DNA of 64,000 nt from Leifsonia sp. Leaf336 (GCF_001423695.1 NZ_LMOZ01000001.1:434001-498000), one strand, 5' to 3'; numbered from the stretch's first letter, positions 16,399 to 24,464 are shown. The notes: generated from the letters alone by a model not told the origin. Numbers and translations: made by a program.

Positions 16399-17070
16399 CT
16401 ACTCCCGCGCCGTCCCGGTCGCCAGGAACGCCGTGCCGATGCAGAGCTCCCGCCAGCCCGGGTCGGCCAGGCCCTCCCGCGCGGCCGCGCGGATCTCCTC
16501 CCACGGCCGGCTCGCGATCCACTCGTCGAGGGAGGCCGACCTGCCGACGACGGCGACCCCGAGCCGGGACATCCACGTGGGCGTTCCGACGGGCAGCTTC
16601 AGGTCGAGCACGGCGAGGCGGCCACCGGAGGCCAGCGCGGCGGCGGCGTGCGCGACCGCCTGTCCACGCCCGGGCACCTGGGTCAGCGCATAGGTGGACA
16701 GCACCGCGTCGACGCCCGCGGGAAAGACGAACCCGGCGGCGTCGGCCTGGACGAGACGGACGTTCCGCCAGCCGTTCGCCTCCACCCGGCCCCGGGCGCG
16801 CGCGAGCATCGCGTCGGTCAGGTCGACGCCGATGATGCGGCCCTCCGGCCCGATCGCCCGCTGCAGCAGCGGGAAGTTCAGGCCGGTGCCGCACGCGAGG
16901 TCGACGACGGTCGCGCCGGCGTGCAGGCCGAGCGCGCGCACCGCGAGCAGGCGCTGGCCGTGCTGCGGGTAGCCGGGCACGGGCGAGAGCCGGGAGGTCA
17001 CGTCGTAGTGCGCGGCCTTCCTCCGGTAGGTCTCGATCAGGCGTTCCCTGGTGCGGTCGGCGTCGGTCAC
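16399..17070 (-). CDS. Class I SAM-dependent methyltransferase
   Basis: A protein of 223 aa. SAM-binding motif I is VVDLACGTGLNF (about residues 55-66), followed by RIIGVDLTDAMLARAR (motif II acidic loop) and LVQADAAGFVFP. The pattern resembles UbiE/phospholipid N-methyltransferase-like enzymes (HYDVTSRLSPVPGYPQHGQR N-terminus). The GTG start overlaps the SRPBCC stop as GTGA (17067-17070). The substrate is unknown, possibly a lipid or small hydrophobic molecule bound by the neighbouring SRPBCC protein. Confidence 0.87.
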   Translation of the reverse strand: MTDADRTRERLIETYRRKAAHYDVTSRLSPVPGYPQHGQRLLAVRALGLHAGATVVDLACGTGLNFPLLQRAIGPEGRIIGVDLTDAMLARARGRVEANGWRNVRLVQADAAGFVFPAGVDAVLSTYALTQVPGRGQAVAHAAAALASGGRLAVLDLKLPVGTPTWMSRLGVAVVGRSASLDEWIASRPWEEIRAAAREGLADPGWRELCIGTAFLATGTARE

Positions 17071-17582
17071 GGCGACCCCGTTCCGGCCTGGACGTCGGCC
17101 TCCACCGCAGCGCGGATGCCCGTCATCTCGAGGTCGCTCACGCGCTGGATCTGCGCCTGGAGGGCCCGCGCGGGGTAGATGCGCATGACGTTCGCCAGGT
17201 CGACCTCCACCCACATCATCGCTGCGGTGCCGCTCTCGCCGACCGGGACGAACTCCATACCCCAGCGCGCGACCGAGGTGCCCATCGTGCCGGCGAACGC
17301 CATCGCGTGGGGCTCGTCCACGGCGGTCACCCGTTCGCTCCGGCGGTGGTCGAACCCCAGGTCGTGCGCGCGCTGATCCACCCATGCGCCGGCTCGCAGG
17401 GGGCCGCCGCCGCGGATGCGGCACTCGACCACGGTGGGCGCCCACTCCGCCCACCGGGCGACGTCGCACAGGTACGCCCACACGGTGTCGATGCCGGCGG
17501 CGACGATGATGCGGCTCTCGGTCCGGATGGTGCGGGCGCGGGTGTCCGCGCTGGTCTGGTTGATGCTGTGTCTGATGGTCAT
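17067..17582 (-). CDS. SRPBCC-family (polyketide cyclase/dehydrase-like) protein
   Basis: A protein of 171 aa with the START/SRPBCC ligand-binding fold. Its early strand is ESRIIVAAGIDTVWAYLCDVARWAEWAPTVVECRIRGGG, followed by repeating beta strands and a long C-terminal helix. Members bind or modify hydrophobic ligands. It is the first gene of a two-gene operon with the methyltransferase. No Shine-Dalgarno is obvious before the ATG. No specific function is claimed. Confidence 0.8.
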   Translation of the reverse strand: MTIRHSINQTSADTRARTIRTESRIIVAAGIDTVWAYLCDVARWAEWAPTVVECRIRGGGPLRAGAWVDQRAHDLGFDHRRSERVTAVDEPHAMAFAGTMGTSVARWGMEFVPVGESGTAAMMWVEVDLANVMRIYPARALQAQIQRVSDLEMTGIRAAVEADVQAGTGSP

Positions 17583-17668
17583 GGGCCGACGGGGGCTGCG
17601 GCGTCCAGCTCCGGGCGCGCGGCCTCCGACCTCCTCAGTGGGTTACACGAGGTGGCGGCGCGCGCGGT

Positions 17669-18646
17669 TCACTCCGCCCGCGCGGTTCCTTCGCCCTTCG
17701 GAACCCTCACCAGCAGGGCGCCGGGGTCGATGCGTGTGCGCATCGAGGAGACACGGCCGAACAGGTCGCCGTCGAGTTCGACGTCCTCCGGGCGGCTCAG
17801 CTTGACGATGAGCTCACGGCCCTTCAGGTAGTTCATGGCGCGCACCTCCTTGTCCGCGCCCATCAGGCGCCGGCCGGCACTGGTGCGCCGGAGGACGCCG
17901 TTCTCCCAGAAGATCTTGACCATGATCCGGAGCCAGCCGGTGAAGCCCTCCGGCCGCAGCACCACGATGTCGAGGAGGCCGTCGTCGACGGAGGCCTCGG
18001 GCAGCAGCAGGATGTTGGCCGGCAGCGAGCCGCAGTTGCCGATGAGGACCGTGTGGGCGTGCATCGAGTGCGTCCGGCCTCCGTCGAGCTGGTAGCGCAG
18101 CCGGAGTTCGTTCTTGTCGCGCAGCACGGTCGTGATCGCTTTGACGTACGCGAGCCAGCCCGCCTTGGCCTTGAGGTCGTCGTCGGTCGCGGCGATCATC
18201 TGCGCGTCCATCCCGATGCCGGCCATCACGAGGAAGGCCCGCTTCTCGGTGCGGTCTCCGTCGCGGAGCTCGGCGATCCCCACATCGATGGGCCGGTCGT
18301 CGCCGTCGAAGGCGGTGTCGAGCGCGTGCTCGACGTCGTCCAGCGTCAGGTCGAGGTTGCGCGCGAGGAGGTTGCCGGTGCCGGACGGCAGCAGCGCCAG
18401 GGGCGTGTCGGTGCCGCTCAGCTCCTCCGCCACTGTGCGCACCGTGCCGTCGCCGCCCGCGGCGATCACGACGTCGACACCGTGCTCGAGGGCCTCCCTG
18501 GCCTGACCCGTCCCCGGGTCGTCCTCGGTGGTCTCCAACCAGAGGGTGTCCTCCCAGCCGTGCCTCCGCTCGGCCGCCTCGAGCGCGGCGCGCAACGCAG
18601 CCTCGTCCATTTTCACCGGGTTGACCACGATCGCGGCCCTGCTCAT
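17669..18646 (-). CDS. Diacylglycerol/lipid kinase family protein (DagK/YegS-like)
   Basis: A protein of 325 aa. The nucleotide-binding loop GGDGT is at residues 64-68, followed by the LLPSGTGNLLARNL segment. The C-terminal half has the metal-site region of YegS/DgkB-like kinases. No membrane helix is seen, so it is a soluble or peripheral enzyme phosphorylating diacylglycerol or a related lipid alcohol. An inverted repeat at 18662-18680 lies directly upstream and may regulate it. Confidence 0.9.
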   Translation of the reverse strand: MSRAAIVVNPVKMDEAALRAALEAAERRHGWEDTLWLETTEDDPGTGQAREALEHGVDVVIAAGGDGTVRTVAEELSGTDTPLALLPSGTGNLLARNLDLTLDDVEHALDTAFDGDDRPIDVGIAELRDGDRTEKRAFLVMAGIGMDAQMIAATDDDLKAKAGWLAYVKAITTVLRDKNELRLRYQLDGGRTHSMHAHTVLIGNCGSLPANILLLPEASVDDGLLDIVVLRPEGFTGWLRIMVKIFWENGVLRRTSAGRRLMGADKEVRAMNYLKGRELIVKLSRPEDVELDGDLFGRVSSMRTRIDPGALLVRVPKGEGTARAE

Positions 18647-18661
18647 CCGACTCCCCTCGAT

Positions 18662-18680
18662 GTACTGACAGTGACAGTAC
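18662..18680. promoter_or_regulatory. GTACTG...CAGTAC inverted repeat before the lipid kinase gene
   Basis: GTACTG (18662-18667) and CAGTAC (18675-18680) are perfect 6-bp inverted arms around ACAGTGA, 16 bp upstream of the kinase start. It is a candidate operator or promoter element. No dedicated regulator is assigned. Confidence 0.4.
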
Positions 18681-18733
18681 GCCCGACTCGAGCAATTCCG
18701 GAGGTCGTGGCCGAAACGCCTATTGAGTGCCGA

Positions 18734-19201
18734 TCAGTCGCGGTCGGCCAGCGCGGTGACCTGGGAGAGGAAGGCGACGATGGTCCGCGACCGCTCGGGC
18801 CCGAGCTCGGCAGCCACTTCCAGAAGACGGCGGTGCATCGCGGTGAGCGTGTGCCGCACCTCCTCGTCGGCGCCGGGCGTCGCCCGGATGGTGATGCTGC
18901 GCCGATCGCTGGGGTGCGGGTGGCGCGAGACATGCCCCGACGCGGTCAGCCGGTCGAGCATCGCGGTGACCGAGGACGACTTCATTCCGAGGTGGGCGCC
19001 GAGTTGCACAGGCGTCGTGACCCGCTCCTCCTCCTGCGCCTTGAGGAGGAACTTCAATGCCCGGAGGTCGGCCTCGCCCATGCGCATCGACTCGCGCGTG
19101 CGCCGCCGCATCGCCTGTTCGGCCGTGCGGTACTCGCGCAGGGAGGCGATGACGCGCACCGCGTGCGGCGGAGCGGTGTCGAACCAGGGCGTGTCGGTCA
19201 T
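18734..19201 (-). CDS. MarR-family transcriptional regulator (paralogue 1)
   Basis: A protein of 155 aa with a winged helix and the recognition segment TPVQLGAHLGMKSSSVTAMLDRLTASGHVSRHPHPSDRRSITI, including the conserved wing DRR. It is clearly paralogous to the next gene upstream (shared SSSVT/SSSIT, LDRL and GH(V/I) blocks). Both share an N-terminal helix ending in AMRRR/AMQRR. A 27-bp gap to that gene suggests one operon. The ligand is unknown. Confidence 0.9.
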   Translation of the reverse strand: MTDTPWFDTAPPHAVRVIASLREYRTAEQAMRRRTRESMRMGEADLRALKFLLKAQEEERVTTPVQLGAHLGMKSSSVTAMLDRLTASGHVSRHPHPSDRRSITIRATPGADEEVRHTLTAMHRRLLEVAAELGPERSRTIVAFLSQVTALADRD

Positions 19202-19228
19202 CGGGTCGATGATAATCGCACGCGCGTG

Positions 19229-19771
19229 TCAGTCGGCTGAGCGGACCTTCGCCTGTTCGGCACTCGTGGCCGGGTTGTCGATGTGGTCGACGGCGTCGCG
19301 CAACCGGTCCATGAACTCGATTACGGTCTCCGCGTCCTCCGGAGTGAGGCTCGACGCGACCTCCACGAGCTCTTCGCGCACGTCGCCGAGGATGGCCTTG
19401 TGCAGCTCGCTCGTCGGCACCATCGGGATGATGATCAGCGCCCGGCGGTCGAACGGGCTCGGCTCGCGCCGGATGTGCCCGGCCTTCTCGAGCCTGTCGA
19501 GAAGCACCGTGATCGACGAGCTCTGGATGCCGAGATACTCGGCGAGCTCACGCGGCCCGACCGTCAACCCGCGCTCGTGCGCACGCAGCAGGTAGCGCAG
19601 AGCCGAGATGTCGTTCTCGTTCATGCCCATCGTCTTCTCAGACCGACGCTGCATGGCGCTGTCCGCTGCCCCGTAGGCGCGGATGTGCTCCAGCACGTCG
19701 ATCGCCCGTTCGCGATCCGTCTCGGCGCTATACCAGTAGTGGGGCGCCGGACGCTTGTCGTCCGTCGTCAT
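19229..19771 (-). CDS. MarR-family transcriptional regulator (paralogue 2)
   Basis: A protein of 180 aa with MarR winged helix ELAEYLGIQSSSITVLLDRLEKAGHIRREPSPFDRRALI. It lies just below the perfect operator-like palindrome at 19797-19811, so autoregulation is likely. The same palindrome type precedes the DUF7882 gene and the hypothetical gene at 20395, making those probable targets of one or both MarR paralogues. Confidence 0.9.
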   Translation of the reverse strand: MTTDDKRPAPHYWYSAETDRERAIDVLEHIRAYGAADSAMQRRSEKTMGMNENDISALRYLLRAHERGLTVGPRELAEYLGIQSSSITVLLDRLEKAGHIRREPSPFDRRALIIIPMVPTSELHKAILGDVREELVEVASSLTPEDAETVIEFMDRLRDAVDHIDNPATSAEQAKVRSAD

Positions 19772-19796
19772 GGAAGAAATGATAGACCAGCTACAA

Positions 19797-19811
19797 GCTA
19801 GAAGATCTAGC
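19797..19811. promoter_or_regulatory. MarR operator-like site 1, GCTAG-N5-CTAGC
   Basis: GCTAGAAGATCTAGC is a perfect inverted repeat (GCTAGA, AGA spacer, TCTAGC) 26 bp upstream of the MarR start at 19771. CTAG is rare in high-GC DNA, so three such sites within 600 bp are unlikely to be chance. Confidence 0.7.
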
Positions 19812-19819
19812 GACAGCGG

Positions 19820-20179
19820 TCAGTGACCGGCGGATGCCACCTGGCGCACCATCCCGCGGCCTCGGCGGTCGCGGTACGCGCCCAGGCTGGCCGGCTCCTC
19901 GGTCACGAGCAGCCCGCTGGCGCGACTGGCCATCTCGACCATGCTGTTGAGCCACGCGTCGTTGAGCCGACCGGGGTCGGCCTGGTCGAAGTCGTACCGG
20001 ATCGGGATGGCGTTGTCGATCCAGAGTGAGGTGCGGGCGAAGTCACCGGCCTCCTGCGGCACCCAGCTGAGGAGGAACGGCTCCCGACGCCGCAGCTTGA
20101 GCGTGAGTGCCGCCTGCAGGTGCGCGAGCGTCCTGTCGTCGAAGGTGAAACTGTCGCCGTTGTAGGTCAGCGTTCCCAT
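19820..20179 (-). CDS. DUF7882-family small protein
   Basis: A protein of 119 aa. The pattern MGxLTYxGDxFxFDDRTLAHLQAALTLKLRRREPFLLSW, then TSLWIDNAIPIRYDF and LNDAWLNSMVEMASRASGLLVTEEP, matches a small-protein family (DUF7882) common in Microbacteriaceae. It is often mislabelled ATP-dependent DNA ligase; no ligase motif is present. The function is unknown. It has its own operator-like site upstream (20235-20249) and sits between MarR genes, suggesting ligand- or stress-responsive expression. Confidence 0.8.
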   Translation of the reverse strand: MGTLTYNGDSFTFDDRTLAHLQAALTLKLRRREPFLLSWVPQEAGDFARTSLWIDNAIPIRYDFDQADPGRLNDAWLNSMVEMASRASGLLVTEEPASLGAYRDRRGRGMVRQVASAGH

Positions 20180-20223
20180 GGCTCTCTCCTTCGTTCCGGG
20201 TGGGTTCCCGTGATCGCGATGAG

Positions 20224-20264
20224 CCTAGCTGATTGCTAGGGAATCTAGCTACATCAATCTCTAG
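20224..20264. promoter_or_regulatory. MarR operator-like site 2 with overlapping CTAG palindromes
   Basis: GCTAGGGAATCTAGC (20235-20249) has the GCTAG-N5-CTAGC form. It overlaps CCTAGC/GCTAGG arms (20224-20229 and 20235-20240), and a further CTAG lies at 20261-20264. It is 56 bp upstream of the DUF7882 start and may also serve the divergent plus-strand gene. Confidence 0.6.
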
Positions 20265-20345
20265 ATGCTCAATCGCCGCAACTAAGTAGCAGGAACACCG
20301 CGCAGAATCAACCCCCCGAGCGAAAGTTGCTACGACGATCAATTA

Positions 20346-20360
20346 GCTAGAAGCTCTAGT
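20346..20360. promoter_or_regulatory. MarR operator-like site 3, GCTAG-N5-CTAGT
   Basis: GCTAGAAGCTCTAGT matches site 1 in 13 of 15 positions, and the match continues on the left (AGCTAGAAG) and right (GAC/TAC ends). It lies 35 bp upstream of the plus-strand gene at 20395. Confidence 0.65.
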
Positions 20361-20394
20361 TACTTCACGAAATGCACGTCTCCAAGGAGTAGTC

Positions 20395-20736
20395 ATGACG
20401 ATCGCGATCAAGGATGTCCGACCGGCCCTCCGCCTGCCCGTCGCAGTCCGGAATGGTCGTCGCAGCGACCAGACTCCTGCACCCAGCGAGCACCTCGCCT
20501 GGCGTCAGCCGGTCGACGGGCTGTGGGTCGCCGAGACGCCATCGACCTACCTCGGCATGATCGAGCGCGTCGACGACGGCTTCGTCGCCTCGGCCGCGGA
20601 CGGCCGCGAACTCGGCCGCTTCAGCACGCCGTCCGAGGCCAAAGTCGCGGTCTACGCCAGCTGGTTCCGCCGCCACGAGACTCCCGGTCTCATCGGCTGG
20701 GTGCGCAGCATCCTGCGCCGGTCGGTCACGGCGTGA
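20395..20736 (+). CDS. Hypothetical protein in the MarR/DUF7882 group
   Basis: A protein of 113 aa that I do not recognise. It has a disordered, basic N-terminal 30 residues, then a compact beta-rich stretch LAWRQPVDGLWVAETPSTYLGMIERVDDGFVASAADGRELGRF. A helix (PSEAKVAVYASWFRRH) and a basic C-terminus follow. It has no signal peptide or membrane segment. GGAG precedes the ATG and a MarR-type site lies 35 bp upstream. It is coupled to the next small gene by GTGA. Confidence 0.7.
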   Translation: MTIAIKDVRPALRLPVAVRNGRRSDQTPAPSEHLAWRQPVDGLWVAETPSTYLGMIERVDDGFVASAADGRELGRFSTPSEAKVAVYASWFRRHETPGLIGWVRSILRRSVTA

Positions 20737-20975
20737 CCTCCAGCGTGACCTCCGACTCCGAAGACGAGGTCTGCGATTGGTCGCAGCTCGTCCCGAAGCG
20801 CGCCTATGTGCTGCGCTCCCCGCAGGGTGACGAGCTGCTCTCGACCTACGGCGGCCCGGGGGAGGCCGACGGGTCGGCGGTGTTCTTCGCGCACGAGCCC
20901 TCGGGCGACGGCGAGCTCACGATCCTCCCCGGCGACGGCTGGTCGGTGCTCCGCAGCCTCGCGGACGACGACTAG
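20733..20975 (+). CDS. Small acidic hypothetical protein
   Basis: A protein of 80 aa, GTG start inside GTGA (20733-20736) of the preceding stop. The start could instead be the GTG four codons later. It is acidic with DSEDEVCDW near the N-terminus and LADDD at the end, and a beta-rich middle (AYVLRSPQGDELLSTYG). I do not recognise the family. Coupling and co-orientation suggest it acts with the 113-aa protein. It ends 18 bp from the convergent phosphoesterase gene. Confidence 0.6.
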   Translation: MTSSVTSDSEDEVCDWSQLVPKRAYVLRSPQGDELLSTYGGPGEADGSAVFFAHEPSGDGELTILPGDGWSVLRSLADDD

Positions 20976-20993
20976 CAATCGACAGGATTCGGC

Positions 20994-22190
20994 CTACGTG
21001 AGCGGCGGCGCCGGCGCGACCGGGGCCTTCGGAGGCTTCGCATTCACTCGGCCGTCGCTGGGCGCGGGGACGGTGGTCCCGTCGAGGGTCACGAGCGGGG
21101 GGAGGGGCCGGCCGACGGGGCCGGGCCACGGCTGAGGTGGAACGGGAACCGGCCGCGGGTTCGGCGCGGTCGGCTGCGGGAACGACGTGCCCGGTGCGGG
21201 CGGCACCGGTCGCCCGAGCCCCGGCTGCACCAGGTGCGCGAGCGACGGTGCGTCGTCCACGCGCGGCACCCCGAACGATCCCAGCCCGAGGAGGTCGCAG
21301 ATGGTCTTGGGGATCGACGCGTGCGAGTGCCATTCGGGGTCGATCGCCTGGGTCACCGGACCGCCGAACATCAGCAGCGGGATGCGGGAGCCTCCGATGA
21401 TCGGGAAGCCGTCGGGATGGAGGGCGTCTGGCACGGTCTCGATGCCGGGGGTCGGCACGGAGTCCGCGTAGCCGCCCCAGTCGTCCCAGGTGAGGATGAA
21501 GACGGTCTCGTCCCAGCCTCCGCCGTCGATGACCGCCTGGACGCGCTGCCACACCAGACCCTGCCCCTTGGTGAGGTAGTCGGGGGCGCTGGTCGCAGGC
21601 GGGTGCTCGTCGTATCCCGCGGGGGACCAGACGTAGCAGACCTCCGGCAAGGTGCCGCCCTTCGCCATCGGGATGAACTGCGACGGCGGGTGGATGTCGT
21701 CGGTTCCGGGCGGCTTCGAGAGCGACGTATAGAACTTGACCGGGTAGCCGTCCTGGTCGGGGAACGCGGCCCAGCTGACGCCGGCCTTCTGGGCGACCGT
21801 GAAGATCGACGGGAGGTCCCACACCGGGTGCGTCCCGACGAAGGGAGGATTCTTGAGCGTCGGCATCTGGCCGCCGACGGCCAGCATGTGGCCAGGCGTC
21901 GAGTTGGAGCCGGAGCCGAAATGGTGGTCGCTGAAGACGAACGTCTTCGCGAGCCAGCTGTAATACGGGATGAGCGCATCGTTGTCGAGCTGCATCGGCT
22001 CGGCCGGGTAGTCGCCCATCGCGTAGTGCACCCAGGCGTTCCGGTCGTGCGGCTGGTCGAAGTCGGGCGCCGAGGTGCGCAGGCCTCCCGTGTTCGCGAC
22101 CTGAGCGCCCCACTCCGAGAGGCTCGGGAAGTAGAAATCGGTGGTCTTGTTCTCCTGCAGAAAGACGATCACGCGTTTGACGTCTGCCAT
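20994..22190 (-). CDS. Phosphoesterase-family protein (phospholipase C/acid phosphatase superfamily), no signal peptide
   Basis: A protein of 398 aa starting directly at the metal site strand VKRVIVFLQENKTTDFYF. It continues with HHFGSGSNSTPGHMLAVGGQ and a late metal-binding block LTWDDWGGYADSV, the pattern of the PF04185-type phosphoesterases. A proline-rich tail of about 70 residues follows. Unlike most relatives, no secretion signal is seen at the ATG and no ribosome binding site precedes it, so the true start may differ. It is in tandem with a second, lipoprotein member of the same superfamily. Confidence 0.8.
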   Translation of the reverse strand: MADVKRVIVFLQENKTTDFYFPSLSEWGAQVANTGGLRTSAPDFDQPHDRNAWVHYAMGDYPAEPMQLDNDALIPYYSWLAKTFVFSDHHFGSGSNSTPGHMLAVGGQMPTLKNPPFVGTHPVWDLPSIFTVAQKAGVSWAAFPDQDGYPVKFYTSLSKPPGTDDIHPPSQFIPMAKGGTLPEVCYVWSPAGYDEHPPATSAPDYLTKGQGLVWQRVQAVIDGGGWDETVFILTWDDWGGYADSVPTPGIETVPDALHPDGFPIIGGSRIPLLMFGGPVTQAIDPEWHSHASIPKTICDLLGLGSFGVPRVDDAPSLAHLVQPGLGRPVPPAPGTSFPQPTAPNPRPVPVPPQPWPGPVGRPLPPLVTLDGTTVPAPSDGRVNAKPPKAPVAPAPPLT

Positions 22191-22264
22191 GAGACCCAAC
22201 GAAGCACGCGAGCGCAGCGTGCACCAGCATCGTGTCGGGATTCGCAGGCGGCGTCGATGATCGC

Positions 22265-23203
22265 TCAGCGCAGCATCGTCGTCATCGCCGACGCGGCCGC
22301 ATCGTTCCCGGTGAGCGGGTTCATCCCCCACGCGCGCTCGATGGTGCGCAGCAGCGAATAGTGCGTGTACGGGGTCGCCGACACCGTATGCGGCCGCGCC
22401 GCCAGGCCCGCGAACACGCAGGCGACGGTGTTGTCCGACGCGTCGCCTTCGTCGAAGGTGACGACGAGGAGCGACCGCTGCGTGGTGAACGCAGGGGAGG
22501 CGAGGATCCGCGGGACGTTCGCCCGGAGCCAGGCATCGCCGGCCGCGACAGAGCAGTCGTGCATGTCGTCGCACAGGTTCGGGGTGATGAAGGCGAGATC
22601 GGGCAGCGACGCCCCGGACGCCAGGTCGGCGCCGAGCTGCGAATACGGGACGTCGTGCGATGCGCAGTACGCCCGCTCGGAGGTGACGCTCGGGTAATAG
22701 AGGAACGGGTTGTGTTTCACCGCGTACAGGCTCGTGTTGGTGGTCGTGCACGGAGCCGGCATGCTCTCGGCGTACAGCTTCCACGACCGTCCTGACCGGT
22801 CGAGCGCGTCTGCGAGGTTCGGTCCGGTGACCAGGCAGGAACCTCCCGGCGGGTTGCAGTCGGTGGTGATGCCTCCGGTGGTGCCGCTCGTGAGCGCCAG
22901 GTAGTTGGGGAGGCTCGGGTGCGCCGCCGCGGAGTAATGGGTCGCCAGCGCGCCGGACCGCGCCAGCTGGTTCAGGTAGGGCGCGTCGGGGTCGCCGAGG
23001 ATCGCGGTGGCCGGCTTGTTCTCTTCGACTATCACGACGATGTGCTGCAGGGCGGCGGAGGAGAGGGTCGCGGCGGGTGGCGGGGCCGACGGCGCGGCGC
23101 TCTGCGCGCTGGGCGCGCTCGTGACCGGCGCCGGGCCGCCCGGGGTGCAGCCCGCCAGGCAGAGCCCGACGCACGCGATCAGAACTCCGACGCGCCTGAG
23201 CAT
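22265..23203 (-). CDS. Phosphoesterase-family (acid-phosphatase-like) lipoprotein
   Basis: A protein of 312 aa. The signal peptide has lipobox LCLAGC (Cys19), then a Pro/Ala/Ser linker to residue 50. The catalytic region follows: HIVVIVEENKPATAILGDPDAPYLNQLA, then HYSAAAHPSLPNYLALTSG and LLVVTFDEGDASDN. These are the metal-ligand and nucleophile blocks of AcpA-like phosphoesterases. It is likely a surface-anchored enzyme releasing phosphate from organic esters. The 74-bp gap to the downstream phosphoesterase suggests co-transcription. Confidence 0.88.
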   Translation of the reverse strand: MLRRVGVLIACVGLCLAGCTPGGPAPVTSAPSAQSAAPSAPPPAATLSSAALQHIVVIVEENKPATAILGDPDAPYLNQLARSGALATHYSAAAHPSLPNYLALTSGTTGGITTDCNPPGGSCLVTGPNLADALDRSGRSWKLYAESMPAPCTTTNTSLYAVKHNPFLYYPSVTSERAYCASHDVPYSQLGADLASGASLPDLAFITPNLCDDMHDCSVAAGDAWLRANVPRILASPAFTTQRSLLVVTFDEGDASDNTVACVFAGLAARPHTVSATPYTHYSLLRTIERAWGMNPLTGNDAAASAMTTMLR

Positions 23204-23252
23204 GCCTGCACAGTACGCCGCGGGCCGGGACGCGTGAGTGATCGGCCGCGGT

Positions 23253-24359
23253 CTAGCGGAGCGGGCCCTCGCAGCTTTCGCGGAGGAGGACCGTCACCGG
23301 CAGCTCGGTGTTGACCGGCTCCCGGTCGGGGTCGTTCAGGCGCGCCACCATCGCGCGCACGGCCGCCCGGCCGAGCTCGAGCATCGGCTGCCGCACGGTG
23401 GTGAGGCGTGGGGTCGATCGCGCTCCGTCGTCGATGCCGTCGAAGCCGGTCACGATGACGTCCTCGGGCACGCGGAGGCCGGCGGCGCCGAGCGCGTCCA
23501 GCACGCCGAGAGCCATCTGGTCGTTGGCGCAGACCAGCGCGCGCGGGAGGCGTCCGCCGTCGATAAGGTCCGCGGCGACGGCCCTCGCGCGCTCGCGCGA
23601 GAACTCGCCGTGGAGGACAGGGAGCGCGGTCGGGTTGATGCCGCGGCCCTCCAGCGCCTCGGCGAAGCCGCCGTAGCGCTCAGCGTCGTCGGGGGAGTCG
23701 AACGGCCCGGTCAGGTACATGGGGTCGCGGATGCCGTGCGCGTCGATGAGGTGCTCGGTGAGGGCGCGCATGCCCTCCCGGTTGCGCACGGTGATGTGGT
23801 CGAAGTCATCGCCGCGGCGCTGGCCGGCCAGGTAGACGACCGGGATGCTGTCGCCGATCCGCTTGAGGACGTCGTGCGGCGCGCTCTGCGCGATCACCGC
23901 CAGGCCGTCCACTTTGCCTGCGAGGTCGCTCAGGGCGATCTCCAGGGATTCGGGGGAACGGCCGCGCCCCACGCTGATCATCAGCGAGAAGCCCTGGCGC
24001 CACGCTTCGAGTTCGCAGCCGCGCAGCACGGCCTCGAAGTACAGGTCGGCGCCGAGCCGCTGGCCGGGTCGCACAGGGTCGAGTCGCACCTCCACAGGGC
24101 GGTCGGCGTCGATGGCCGGATCGCTCAGGTCTTCGACCGCGTCGACACCGGGGAGGAAGAGTCCGAGGACGCCGGTGCGGCGGGAGGCCAGCCCGCGCGC
24201 GCTGCCGCTCGGCACGTAGCGCAGCTCACGGACGGCGGCGAGAACCCGCTCCTGAGTGGAAGCGCGTACATCATCGGGTCGAGTGAGCACGCGCGACACG
24301 GTCGCGATCGATACGCCGGCGTGCGCTGCGACATCATACACCGTGGGTTTTCCCGCCAC
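23253..24359 (-). CDS. LacI-family transcriptional regulator of the beta-glucoside operon
   Basis: A protein of 368 aa. The N-terminal HTH PTVYDVAAHAGVSIATVSRVL and hinge are followed by a periplasmic-binding-like sugar-sensing core (ALVCANDQMALGVLDALGAAGL, VIVTGFDGIDDGARSTPRLTTVRQP). The GTG at 24359 is chosen because GGGAG lies 4 nt upstream and the HTH begins at once. An ATG at 24410 would add 17 residues. It is divergent from the SBP/permease/GH1 operon and presumably represses it until an oligosaccharide binds. Confidence 0.92.
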   Translation of the reverse strand: MAGKPTVYDVAAHAGVSIATVSRVLTRPDDVRASTQERVLAAVRELRYVPSGSARGLASRRTGVLGLFLPGVDAVEDLSDPAIDADRPVEVRLDPVRPGQRLGADLYFEAVLRGCELEAWRQGFSLMISVGRGRSPESLEIALSDLAGKVDGLAVIAQSAPHDVLKRIGDSIPVVYLAGQRRGDDFDHITVRNREGMRALTEHLIDAHGIRDPMYLTGPFDSPDDAERYGGFAEALEGRGINPTALPVLHGEFSRERARAVAADLIDGGRLPRALVCANDQMALGVLDALGAAGLRVPEDVIVTGFDGIDDGARSTPRLTTVRQPMLELGRAAVRAMVARLNDPDREPVNTELPVTVLLRESCEGPLR

Positions 24360-24435
24360 TTTTCTCCCGAGTTCCTCTTCGAATTGGTGGACTAGATCAC
24401 ATTGTGGCATGTGGAACGATCTTTCGGGGCAGGGG

Positions 24436-24464
24436 TTGAAAGACGTTTCGTATGCGCTTACAGT
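24436..24464 (+). promoter_or_regulatory. Glucoside operon promoter overlapped by a LacI-type operator
   Basis: TTGAAA (24436-24441) and TACAGT (24459-24464) are spaced by 17 bp. GAAAGACGTTTC (24438-24449), close to the GAAACGTTTC-like consensus of LacI repressors, overlaps the -35. A weaker related site GGAACGATCTTTC lies at 24413-24425. Binding would block RNA polymerase. Confidence 0.6.

Noticed and set aside
19820-20179. ATP-dependent DNA ligase label often given to this family
   Set aside because: No KxDG nucleotidyl-transferase motif or any ligase domain in 119 aa.
20994-23174. 726-aa open frame suggesting one double phosphoesterase
   Set aside because: The N-terminal half is an out-of-frame shadow of the separate lipoprotein phosphoesterase.
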